DNA of 25,077 bases from an uncultured Lachnospiraceae bacterium. Lineage in GTDB: Bacteria > Bacillota > Clostridia > Lachnospirales > Lachnospiraceae. The stretch spans positions 1-25,077 of the forward strand of contig CAJTRU010000055.1 of NCBI GenBank assembly GCA_910579085.1, given 5' to 3'. Of this stretch, positions 15,029 to 22,290 are shown piece by piece (positions within the stretch are counted from its first letter, which is position 1; each line of letters begins with the position of its first letter). The position numbers and the translations under genes are program-made. The notes under the pieces were generated by a model, which saw nothing but the letters and a program-made list of their open reading frames with translations, searched no databases and had not been told where the DNA came from.

Positions 15029-15057
15029 ATTATACTGCAATTAATAAATACCGGCAA
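15029..15057 (-). promoter_or_regulatory. Candidate promoter of the hydE-like gene
   Basis: On the minus strand TTGCCG (15057-15052) and TATAAT (15034-15029) are 17 bases apart. Transcription would start near 15022, giving a leader of about 88 bases and excluding the ATG at 15040 as the start. Confidence 0.55.
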
Positions 15058-15211
15058 GCAGTATTGTAATAAAAACAAAATGTGCAAACTATGTATTTTC
15101 AGACACTTTTGAGGAGGTATTTGCAGGAAAATAAAATGTTTAACGTAGCATAAATGGTGGATGGTGCGGTTTTATAATGAAGAATGACATATATACATGC
15201 ACATAAGGTAG

Positions 15212-15241
15212 TTGACAATACTATATGAAAGAGATAGTATT
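15212..15241 (+). promoter_or_regulatory. Promoter of the LytS-like/SARP system with an 8-bp dyad
   Basis: A perfect TTGACA (15212-15217) is followed after 17 bases by TAGTAT (15235-15240). AATACTAT (15217-15224) and ATAGTATT (15234-15241) form a perfect inverted repeat spanning the spacer and the -10. A dimeric repressor bound there would occlude the promoter; autoregulation is a possibility. AGGAGG precedes the ATG at 15299. Confidence 0.65.
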
Positions 15242-15298
15242 AATAATACAAAAAGACAAGCTTAACTTGGAGCTGGTTGTTCAGGAGGTAATATTTAT

Positions 15299-15898
15299 AT
15301 GGATGATATAGGGGAATGTGGTATTACCACAGATTTGGCAGGACAGATAAACTGCCATTTTATATTTAATGCATTAAATACTTTAAAATATTCAGTAATT
15401 ATGGGTAAACCTGATGCATGCTGCCTTATTGATGATATTGCTGCTTATATGCAGTACCGTATAAGGGCTGTATGTGGTTTTGAAATGGTTTTACTTGATG
15501 AAGAGATACGGAATATGAAATCTTATATTAATTTGGAGCAGGCAAGATTTTCTTATGTACATGCAGAATACAATTTAGAGGATACAGATTTTACGCTTCC
15601 ATCCATGAGCGTTATTTTTTTAGTCGAAAATGCTATACATCATGGCCTGCTGGCTAAAGGGGATGGTGGTAAAGTACAAATAAAAAGTTACAAGGACAAT
15701 ATGTTCTATTATGCTGAGGTATGTGACAATGGTACTGGAATAGAAAAATTCAATGGTAAATATCCTAAAAGCAGCAATAATGGTATTGGAAACCTTGCTG
15801 CCCTTGCAATGCGTATTGAGAGCATGGCAGGAGGCAGCCTTTTAGTGGAAAGCGTGCCAGGGGAAGGGACAAGGGCAGTAATAAAAATTCCTGTATAA
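15299..15898 (+). CDS. Sensorless LytS-type histidine kinase
   Basis: The 199-residue protein is a bare kinase core of the LytS/YehU type (His_kinase plus HATPase). The H-box QINCHFIFNALNTLK puts the phosphorylated histidine at His20, only 19 residues from the start. The N-box is FLVENAIHHGL (Asn111), and G-boxes are DNGTGI (143-148) and NGIGN (161-165). There are no membrane segments and no input domain, so the signal must come from a partner protein or a small molecule in the cytoplasm. The Pro usual in the NPHF motif is Cys here. It starts after AGGAGG, has its own strong promoter, and is followed after 19 bases by its likely response regulator. Truncation of a longer kinase is possible, but the clean promoter and ribosome site argue against this. 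Confidence 0.88.
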   Translation: MDDIGECGITTDLAGQINCHFIFNALNTLKYSVIMGKPDACCLIDDIAAYMQYRIRAVCGFEMVLLDEEIRNMKSYINLEQARFSYVHAEYNLEDTDFTLPSMSVIFLVENAIHHGLLAKGDGGKVQIKSYKDNMFYYAEVCDNGTGIEKFNGKYPKSSNNGIGNLAALAMRIESMAGGSLLVESVPGEGTRAVIKIPV

Positions 15899-15917
15899 GT
15901 TGATTGGAGGGGCAGGC

Positions 15918-16721
15918 ATGAAAACTATAGTTGTTGATGATGAAAAAGCAGCAATAGAGGTATTTAAGTATGAGGCATCAGGAATAGATGAAATTGACAT
16001 TGAAGGTGTTTTTTATAATGGATGTGATGCGCTGGATTATGATGGAATAAGGAATATTGACCTGGCGGTCCTTGATATAGGACTTAGCGGGCAGGGTATG
16101 GATGGATTAGAACTTGGCAGTGAAATAAAGAAAAAGAATTCAAATATTATGCTTATATACATAACAGGTGATGAAAAATATGCAATGGAAGCTATTAAAC
16201 ACAATGCGGCAGGATATATTGTAAAGCCGTATTCATCAGAGAGGCTAAGATATGCAGTTGAAACAGCAAGGCTTTTGTCAAAAAGGAATAAGAAAAGGGT
16301 TGTAGCAAGGACATTTGGCTATTTTGATTTATTTGTGGATGAAAAGCCAGTAATGTTTAAAAGTGCCAAAGCAAAAGAACTGCTTGCAATGTTAGTTGAC
16401 AGGCATGGCGGGACAGTTACAACAGACCAGATTATTGGCACTTTATGGGAGGACAGGCCGAATGATGTTTCAACACAGAACCTTTGCTGCAAAATATGTA
16501 AAACTTTACAAAAAGAATTAAATGATAATGGAATTGGTGACATGCTTATAACGGCAAGAGGCGTACGAAGCCTTGATATCAATAAATTTGAGTGTGATTT
16601 ATATAAACTGCTGGATGGCAATAAAAATGTGGCAGACAGGTATATTGGGGAGTATATGATGGAATATAGCTGGGCTGAAAACAGGGCTGCACTTTTAGAA
16701 AGATATCTTTCAACAAAATAA
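15918..16721 (+). CDS. Response regulator with receiver and SARP-like DNA-binding domain
   Basis: Residues 1-115 form an intact receiver: Asp7-Asp8 (VVDDE), phosphoacceptor Asp53 (AVLDIGLSG), Thr83 (YITGDE) and Lys103 (IVKPY). Residues about 125-225 form a winged helix with the pattern seen in SARP/BTAD-type regulators (FGYFDLFVDEKPVMFKSAKAK, then ELLAMLVDRHGGTVTTDQII, then LCCKICKTLQKEL). A short helical tail follows. ATG 15918 is chosen because GGAGGGG lies 6 bases upstream and the receiver starts directly (MKTIVVDDE). It lies 19 bases after the kinase, so the two form a system. LytS-type kinases usually pair with LytTR-domain regulators, so the SARP-like output is notable. spo0A follows after 183 bases. 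Targets are unknown. Confidence 0.87.
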   Translation: MKTIVVDDEKAAIEVFKYEASGIDEIDIEGVFYNGCDALDYDGIRNIDLAVLDIGLSGQGMDGLELGSEIKKKNSNIMLIYITGDEKYAMEAIKHNAAGYIVKPYSSERLRYAVETARLLSKRNKKRVVARTFGYFDLFVDEKPVMFKSAKAKELLAMLVDRHGGTVTTDQIIGTLWEDRPNDVSTQNLCCKICKTLQKELNDNGIGDMLITARGVRSLDINKFECDLYKLLDGNKNVADRYIGEYMMEYSWAENRAALLERYLSTK

Positions 16722-16904
16722 CCGGTTAAATTTATGCAATTCCATTCCAATTCAACTTTTTTTCATCTATGGCACAACTTATCCAGGGTGTTTGGAGATT
16801 TGAGTGGATTTCCTGCCAGTATGAAGGTTTATAATGTAGAAATGTAATATAAATTGCAAGTTACATTAAAAAAGCCATAGAAAAAGGCAGAAAGAGAGGA
16901 AAAA

Positions 16905-17756
16905 ATGGAAAATATTGATTTGCATGTTGTGATAGCAGATAGTAACGTACAAGACCGTGAAAGCAAAAAAAGGATTATGGAAGGCATGGGGATGAAAGTG
17001 GTTCTCTCAACAGGCGATGGGAGCAAAGCACTTGAAACAATTAAACAAAAGAAAATAGATGTTGTCGTTATGGACATGATTCTTCCTGGCGTTGATGGGA
17101 TTGGGATACTGGAGGAGGTAAACAACAGCAATCAGAAGAACCGGCCTATATTTATTGTGGAAACAGCTTTACGTAAAGAAAATTTAGTAGAACAGGCAAT
17201 ACAGAGTGGTGCTGATTATTATATGATGAAACCAGTATCAGGGCAGATGCTTATTAAGCGTATGTACCAGATGGTAGAGAACAAGTATGGCCTGGCGGCT
17301 TCTGTAAAAACAGAGGATTACTCTGGGAATACAGGTGCTGAAGTTAAAGAACAAGCTAAGAAAAATATTACTAAAAAAGGGTATACATATTCAGGAGACC
17401 TTGAAATGGATATTACAAATATACTTTTAGAGATAGGTATTCCTGCACATATAAAGGGTTACCAGTATATACGTGAAGGGATTATTATGGCATTTTACGA
17501 CAGAAATATGCTGCATTATATTACAAAATTTTTATATCCAGCAATAGCTAAAAAGTATAAAACTACATCAAGCAGCGTGGAACGTACAATACGCCATGCC
17601 ATAGAAGTTGCATGGAGAAGAGGGAATTTAGAAACATTAGAAGAAGTATTTGGAAATACAATATGCGCTGGCAGGGGCAAACCGACAAATTCAGAATTTA
17701 TGGCACTGCTTACTGATAAACTGCGTCTGGAATACAGGCAGAACCCAGCGTCATAA
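16905..17756 (+). CDS. spo0A: Sporulation master regulator Spo0A
   Basis: Spo0A is the phosphorylated transcription factor that starts sporulation and other stationary-phase programs. The receiver (1-125) has Asp12 (IADSNVQ), phosphoacceptor Asp57 (VVMDMILPGVDG), the Thr of VETA and the Lys of MMKPVSG. The normal second acidic residue after Asp12 is Ser. The C-terminal Spo0A domain (about 160-280) is unmistakable: SSVERTIRHAIEVAWRRG, then FGNTICAGRGKPTNSEFMA and TDKLRLE. Length (283) is slightly above the usual 260-275, due to a linker rich in Lys/Glu. AGAGG lies upstream of ATG 16905. A TATAAT at 16830-16835 may be its -10, without a good -35. spoIVB, the common neighbour in Firmicutes, is absent here. 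Confidence 0.95.
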   Translation: MENIDLHVVIADSNVQDRESKKRIMEGMGMKVVLSTGDGSKALETIKQKKIDVVVMDMILPGVDGIGILEEVNNSNQKNRPIFIVETALRKENLVEQAIQSGADYYMMKPVSGQMLIKRMYQMVENKYGLAASVKTEDYSGNTGAEVKEQAKKNITKKGYTYSGDLEMDITNILLEIGIPAHIKGYQYIREGIIMAFYDRNMLHYITKFLYPAIAKKYKTTSSSVERTIRHAIEVAWRRGNLETLEEVFGNTICAGRGKPTNSEFMALLTDKLRLEYRQNPAS

Positions 17757-17768
17757 CTAATATGGAAA

Positions 17769-17795
17769 GTGCCAGGGAATATATAATCCTGGCAC
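17769..17795 (+). terminator. Hairpin after spo0A
   Basis: GTGCCAGG (17769-17776) pairs with CCTGGCAC (17788-17795) 13 bases after the spo0A stop. There is no strong T-run, only ATAATTTAT, so termination efficiency is uncertain. Confidence 0.5.
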
Positions 17796-17925
17796 ATAAT
17801 TTATGCCATAAAGGCAGTCTTTCCTTAGTAGTGTAATTGTTTTATTAAAGAAATCTGGTGCAAAAAATTTATAATAGTTTACATATATTTTATGTACAAA
17901 TTAATAATATGGATATAAAATAATA

Positions 17926-17964
17926 AAGCCAGGCTATAATTAAGAGCAGTCTGGCTTAGTTTTG
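17926..17964 (+). terminator. Hairpin terminator or attenuator upstream of dnaK
   Basis: AAGCCAGGCT (17926-17935) pairs with AGTCTGGCTT (17948-17957) with one G-T wobble and a 12-base loop, followed by AGTTTTGG. It could end the spo0A transcript or attenuate a transcript entering the dnaK-like gene 60 bases later. No CIRCE element was found in this gap. Confidence 0.55.
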
Positions 17965-18024
17965 GTGTAATAACCAGGTACAGTTTTATAAAATAATTAT
18001 GTAAATATGGAATGAGGGAAGGCA

Positions 18025-19797
18025 ATGGGAAAAGTAATAGGAATAGATTTAGGCACTACTAACAGTTGTGCTGCGGTTCTGGAAGCTGGAACCCCTGTTA
18101 TAATTGCAAGTGCAGAGGGCGGCAGGACAACGCCGTCTGTAGTTGCATTTACTGACAATGGTGAGCGGCTTGCAGGAGACCTTGCAAAAAGGCAGGCGGC
18201 AGTTAATGCTGACAGGACAGTTTACTCTATTAAAAGGCAGATGGGCAATGACTACCATGTTAATATTAATGGCAGGAAATATTCGCCACAGGAAATATCA
18301 GCTATTATATTACAGAAGCTTAAAAAGGATGCGGAAGCTTACCTTGGAGAAAGTGTAACAGATGCAGTTATTACTGTGCCTGCATATTTTAATGATGCAC
18401 AGAGACAGGCAACAAGGGATGCAGGCAGGATTGCAGGGTTAAATGTCAGAAGGATTATAAATGAGCCTACATCAGCAGCGCTTGCATATGGGCTTGACCA
18501 CGGGGAGAACCAGAAAATCCTTGTTTATGACCTTGGCGGCGGCACATTTGATGTATCAGTAATAGAAATAGGTGACAAGCTTATAGAAGTGCTTGCAACA
18601 TCAGGTGATAACCATCTTGGTGGTGATGATTTTGATGAGCGTATAGTACAGTACCTTGTTAAAGAATTTAAAAAGACAGAAAAAGCCAGGATTGAGAAAG
18701 ATTCTGTTGCAATGGAGCGTGTGCGTGAGGCAGCAGAAAAAGCTAAGAAAGAGCTTTCACAACTAACAGAAACTAATATAAACCTGCCATTTCTCTGGAA
18801 TGGCAAAGGCGGCCCTAAACATATGGATATAAATATAACGAGGGCTGTTTTTGAAAGTATTACCAGTGACCTGGTAAAAAGGACGGAGCAGCCTGTATTA
18901 GATGCACTTGGACAGGCAGGCATAAGTGCATCTGCCCTTGACAAAGTTATCCTTGTAGGCGGTTCTACAAGAATTCCTGCTGTACAGGCTATGGTAAGGA
19001 ATATTACAGGAAAAGAACCATGCCATAACTTAAACCCTGATGAATGTGTAGCAGCAGGGGCATGTATACAGGGCAGCAAATTCAGTAATGAAATAATGGC
19101 AGGTGCGGCAGGTGATATAATACTTATGGACGTTACACCGCTTTCACTTTCAATAGAAACAATAGGCGGTGTTGCAACAAAACTTATAGGCAGGAACACA
19201 CCAATCCCTACAAGGCAGAGCCAGATATTTACAACAGCAGGCAACTTCCAGACTTCTGTTGATATAAAAGTGTTCCAGGGTGAAAGGAAATTTACAAGGG
19301 ATAACAAACTGCTTGGAAATTTCAGGCTTACAGGTATAAAACGGGCACTTGCAGGAGTGCCACAGATAGAAGTCAGCTTTGATATTGATGCCAATGGCAT
19401 TGTAAATGTATCTGCAAAAGACCTTGGAACAGGAAAACAACAGCAGATTACAATTACTTCAAGTTCAAACCTTACAGAAGAAGAAATTGCAAGGGCTGAA
19501 ATGGAGGCAAAAATGTATGAGTCGGAAGATGCAGCACGCAGGGAGGCAATAGATATAAGGAATAATGCTGAGGCTTACCTGTATAAAATAGAACAGGCAT
19601 ACCATGATATGGGCAAAAAGCTTGACAGAAGCGTGCGTTCTGCACTTAAGGCAGATATCTCTGAACTTAAAAAACGTATAGTAAAAGCAAAGCCGGAAAA
19701 AATAACACCAGTACAGGCAGGGGAGATAAGGCAGGCCTGTGATAAACTGGAGCAGACAGCAGGAATGGCAGGGATTAATATACCAGGGGGTCTTTAA
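18025..19797 (+). CDS. dnaK: DnaK-family Hsp70 chaperone, stand-alone paralogue
   Basis: Hsp70 proteins bind exposed hydrophobic segments of proteins under ATP control. The nucleotide-binding domain (about 1-365) shows the three actin-fold motifs: GIDLGTTNS at the start, YDLGGGTFDVSVIEI, and VILVGGSTRIPAVQAM, plus INEPTSAALAYGLD. The substrate-binding domain follows (MDVTPLSLSIETIGGVATKLI, NTPIPT, SAKDLGTGKQQQITI) and then a helical lid to residue 590. It is shorter than a standard DnaK (about 610-640) and ends without an acidic tail (GINIPGGL). No grpE, dnaJ or hrcA is adjacent and there is no CIRCE operator, so this is probably a second Hsp70 rather than the main heat-shock one. GAGGGAAGG precedes ATG 18025. 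The response regulator gene begins 26 bases after its stop, suggesting co-transcription. Confidence 0.93.
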   Translation: MGKVIGIDLGTTNSCAAVLEAGTPVIIASAEGGRTTPSVVAFTDNGERLAGDLAKRQAAVNADRTVYSIKRQMGNDYHVNINGRKYSPQEISAIILQKLKKDAEAYLGESVTDAVITVPAYFNDAQRQATRDAGRIAGLNVRRIINEPTSAALAYGLDHGENQKILVYDLGGGTFDVSVIEIGDKLIEVLATSGDNHLGGDDFDERIVQYLVKEFKKTEKARIEKDSVAMERVREAAEKAKKELSQLTETNINLPFLWNGKGGPKHMDINITRAVFESITSDLVKRTEQPVLDALGQAGISASALDKVILVGGSTRIPAVQAMVRNITGKEPCHNLNPDECVAAGACIQGSKFSNEIMAGAAGDIILMDVTPLSLSIETIGGVATKLIGRNTPIPTRQSQIFTTAGNFQTSVDIKVFQGERKFTRDNKLLGNFRLTGIKRALAGVPQIEVSFDIDANGIVNVSAKDLGTGKQQQITITSSSNLTEEEIARAEMEAKMYESEDAARREAIDIRNNAEAYLYKIEQAYHDMGKKLDRSVRSALKADISELKKRIVKAKPEKITPVQAGEIRQACDKLEQTAGMAGINIPGGL

Positions 19798-19823
19798 AGG
19801 AGTAACAGAATTGGGAGGTAAAT

Positions 19824-20507
19824 TTGGCTTACAAGATTTTGGTTGCAGAGGATGACATAGGGTTAAACCAGGGCATACGCCTGGCTCTGCAAAGGGAAGA
19901 ATTTATATTTGATATGGCATATACATTAAAGGAAACACGGGAGAAGTGGCGGAAAGAAAACCCTGATATGGTTATACTGGATGTTAATTTTCCAGATGGC
20001 AATGGTTTTGATTTCCTGTGTATGCTGCGCCAGTCTTCTGATATCCCTGTAATAGTGGTTACTGCAAATGATATGGAAACAGATGAGGTCACAGGACTTA
20101 CACTTGGTGCGGATGATTATATTACAAAGCCTTTCAGCCTTATGGCACTGCGTATACGGGTAGAAAATATATGGAAGCGTACAAGGAACAATAAAATACA
20201 GATTTATGAAGAAGCAGGCTATATGTTTGATTTTGGCCATCTGGACTTTAAAGTAAACGGGCAGGAAATAAGCCTTAGTGCTCCAGAGCAGAAGCTGCTT
20301 AAATTATTTATAACACATCCAGGGCAGACATTGCCCCGTGATATTCTGGTAGAGAATATATGGACATGCAGCATGGAATATGTAGATGAAAACGCTTTGT
20401 CAGTTACAATAAGCAGGCTGCGCAAGAAGCTTGAAATAAAGGGAAAGAGCAGTCCTGTTTCTACAGTTTATGGAATAGGTTATGCCTGGAAACACCAGGG
20501 GGATTAG
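19824..20507 (+). CDS. OmpR-family response regulator of a Bce/Vir-like system
   Basis: The receiver has Glu9-Asp10-Asp11, phosphoacceptor Asp53 (VILDVNFPDGNG), Thr80 and Lys102 (ITKPF). The C-terminal winged helix is typical of the OmpR group (ISLSAPEQKLLKLFITHPGQ, then ILVENIW, then NALSVTISRLRKKLEIKG and YGIGYAW). The start is TTG at 19824: GGGAGG lies 5-6 bases upstream and MAYKILVAEDD begins the receiver with no spare residues. It sits 26 bases after the DnaK-like gene and 85 bases before its kinase. The layout with a soluble short kinase and a FtsX-type ABC transporter is typical of systems responding to antimicrobial peptides or envelope stress, so it probably controls the transporter genes downstream. 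Confidence 0.92.
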   Translation: MAYKILVAEDDIGLNQGIRLALQREEFIFDMAYTLKETREKWRKENPDMVILDVNFPDGNGFDFLCMLRQSSDIPVIVVTANDMETDEVTGLTLGADDYITKPFSLMALRIRVENIWKRTRNNKIQIYEEAGYMFDFGHLDFKVNGQEISLSAPEQKLLKLFITHPGQTLPRDILVENIWTCSMEYVDENALSVTISRLRKKLEIKGKSSPVSTVYGIGYAWKHQGD

Positions 20508-20592
20508 GTTTTAAAATCCTTCTAAGGCTGCAAAAAACGCAACATAAGAAAGACTACATTTGTGCCGCCTGAAGGCAGCATGGGAGGCTATT

Positions 20593-21429
20593 ATGGCAAG
20601 ACAAAGTAAAATAGTGTCAAGGCTTGATAAGATGCTGGCAGATGCAATCAATGGAAATTTTATTGAAGAAAATTATGATGAAACAGAACTTTCAAAATTT
20701 GAAAGTAAGTTCCACCAGTATATTTCAGCAAATAAATTATCATCAGAGAAAATCCAGGCAGAACGTGAGGCAATTAAAGAACTTGTAACAGATATTTCCC
20801 ACCAGACCAAAACACCACTTGCAAATATATGTCTTTATACACAGCTTCTGGAAGAAATCTGTACACCAGAGCTGCTGCCTTATGTACAGCAGATACATAT
20901 GCATGCAGAAAAGCTTGGATTTCTGGTAAACGCCCTTTCTAAAATTTCAAGGCTTGAAAGCAATATGATAAAATTGCGCCCAGAAAGAGCACCTGTTTCA
21001 AGGCTGCTGGCAGACTGTGGCAGGTATATCAGGGGAATGGCAGATTTAAAGAATATTACAATTAATATTAAAGACAGTAAAAACATATGGGCATTGTATG
21101 ATGCACGCTGGACATATGAGGCTTTATGTAACCTGCTGGATAATGCGGTAAAGTATTCACCAGAAGGAAGTACAGTTACAGTATCTGCAAAACAGCTTGA
21201 AATATTTACCTGCATAAGTGTGGAAGATGAGGGTATGGGAATTCCAGAAGAAGAACAGGCACAGGTTTTCAAGAGGTTTTACCGTGGCAAAAATACATTA
21301 AACCAGGAAGGAAACGGGATAGGGCTTTACCTTGTACGCATAATACTACAAAGGGAACAGGGGTATATTAAAGTATCATCTGTGCCAGGAAGCGGAAGCT
21401 GTTTTAAAATGTACCTGTTAAACACATAA
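20593..21429 (+). CDS. Histidine kinase without membrane segments
   Basis: The 278-residue protein has a helical N-terminus (MARQSKIVSRLDKMLADAI), a dimerisation domain with the phosphorylated histidine His70 (LVTDISHQTKTPLANI) and an HATPase domain with N-box LLDNAVKYSP (Asn184), DEGMGI (212-217), the F-box-like VFKRFYRG and GNGIGLYLV (240-248). ATG 20593 is chosen because GGGAGG precedes it; the in-frame TTG at 20560 is unlikely. No hydrophobic span exists, so unlike BceS it lacks even the two N-terminal helices and must receive its signal through a partner, plausibly the ABC permease. A strong terminator follows at 21488, separating it from the transporter genes. Confidence 0.9.
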   Translation: MARQSKIVSRLDKMLADAINGNFIEENYDETELSKFESKFHQYISANKLSSEKIQAEREAIKELVTDISHQTKTPLANICLYTQLLEEICTPELLPYVQQIHMHAEKLGFLVNALSKISRLESNMIKLRPERAPVSRLLADCGRYIRGMADLKNITINIKDSKNIWALYDARWTYEALCNLLDNAVKYSPEGSTVTVSAKQLEIFTCISVEDEGMGIPEEEQAQVFKRFYRGKNTLNQEGNGIGLYLVRIILQREQGYIKVSSVPGSGSCFKMYLLNT

Positions 21430-21487
21430 TATAACATTCTTGCAAATCTGTAAGATTTCAGAAAGGCTCTGGAAAGAATAGTTTGAT

Positions 21488-21531
21488 AAAATCTGTTTAT
21501 GTAAATAAAATATTGCATAAACAGATTTTTT
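21488..21531 (+). terminator. Strong intrinsic terminator after the kinase gene
   Basis: AAAATCTGTTTATG (21488-21501) is the exact complement of CATAAACAGATTTT (21516-21529), and the T-run reaches 21531. A 14-bp perfect stem splits the dnaK/two-component unit from the ABC transporter unit, which implies a separate promoter for the latter. No strong sigma-A promoter was found in 21532-21609. Confidence 0.92.
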
Positions 21532-21609
21532 CATGCCTGTTTGTGACATGTTTTGCATGGCATGGCAGGATTAACATTAAAATACAGAGAAAAGAAAGGC
21601 GGGTTATAT

Positions 21610-22290
21610 ATGGAAGTATTAAAGACTGAAGGACTGAAAAAATATTATGGTGAGGGCAGTACATGTGTGAAAGCATTAGATGGCGTAGATTTTACTGTAG
21701 AAAAAGGTGAATTTGTATCAATTATTGGCACTTCGGGCAGTGGAAAATCTACTCTTTTAAATATGATAGGAGGGCTTGACCATCCAACTTCTGGCACTGT
21801 AATAGTAGATGGGAAGAATATTTTTTCACTAAAAGAAGAGGCACTGACTATTTTCAGAAGAAGGAAAATCGGATTTGTATTCCAAAGTTTTAATCTTGTG
21901 CCTGTACTTAATGTTTATGAAAATATTGTGCTGCCAATAGAACTGGATGGCAATGAAACAGATAAAAGTTTTGTGGACAGTATTATTAATACACTTGGAT
22001 TACAAGATAAAGTATATTCGCTGCCATCGCAGCTTTCAGGAGGGCAGCAGCAGAGAGTGGCAATAGCAAGGGCACTTGCAACCAAGCCAGTCCTGCTGCT
22101 TGCTGATGAGCCTACAGGAAACCTTGACTCTGTTACAAGCAATGATGTAATGGGGCTTTTAAAAGTTACAGGTGAACGCTTTGGGCAGACAATAGTTATG
22201 ATTACACACAATGAAGAAATTGCCCAGATGGCAGACCGCATTATACGCATTGAAGATGGCAGGATTGTAAACAGCAGGGGGGTGTTTTAA
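21610..22290 (+). CDS. ABC transporter ATPase (MacB/LolD/Bce type)
   Basis: The 226-residue ATPase has Walker A GTSGSGKST (40-48), Q-loop Gln92 (FVFQSFNLVP), signature LSGGQQQRVAIARAL (142-156), Walker B VLLLADEPTGNLDS (161-174) and switch His200 (MITHNEE). The sequence pattern is that of ATPases pairing with FtsX-type permeases, which move substrates between membrane and periphery instead of importing solutes. ATG 21610 is chosen because AAAGGCGGG lies upstream and the family N-terminus begins there; the frame is open from 21553. The stop TAA is directly followed by the permease ATG, so the two are translationally coupled. Confidence 0.95.
   Translation: MEVLKTEGLKKYYGEGSTCVKALDGVDFTVEKGEFVSIIGTSGSGKSTLLNMIGGLDHPTSGTVIVDGKNIFSLKEEALTIFRRRKIGFVFQSFNLVPVLNVYENIVLPIELDGNETDKSFVDSIINTLGLQDKVYSLPSQLSGGQQQRVAIARALATKPVLLLADEPTGNLDSVTSNDVMGLLKVTGERFGQTIVMITHNEEIAQMADRIIRIEDGRIVNSRGVF

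Noticed and set aside
15138..15152. Possible leader peptide (MFNVA) after GAGGAGG at about 15112
   Set aside because: Five to ten codons only, upstream of the mapped promoter of the next gene, and with no attenuator-like structure following.
15041..15298. Riboswitch or T-box in leaders of hydE-like or LytS-like genes
   Set aside because: Leaders are short and no conserved riboswitch core could be recognised.
17757..18024. CIRCE heat-shock operator before the DnaK-like gene
   Set aside because: No TTAGCACTC-N9-GAGTGCTAA or close variant was found; only the two hairpins listed are present.
21541..21583. Promoter for the ABC operon (TTGCAT ... TAAAAT)
   Set aside because: The spacing is 19 bases and both boxes are imperfect; a promoter is expected after the strong terminator but this one cannot be supported.
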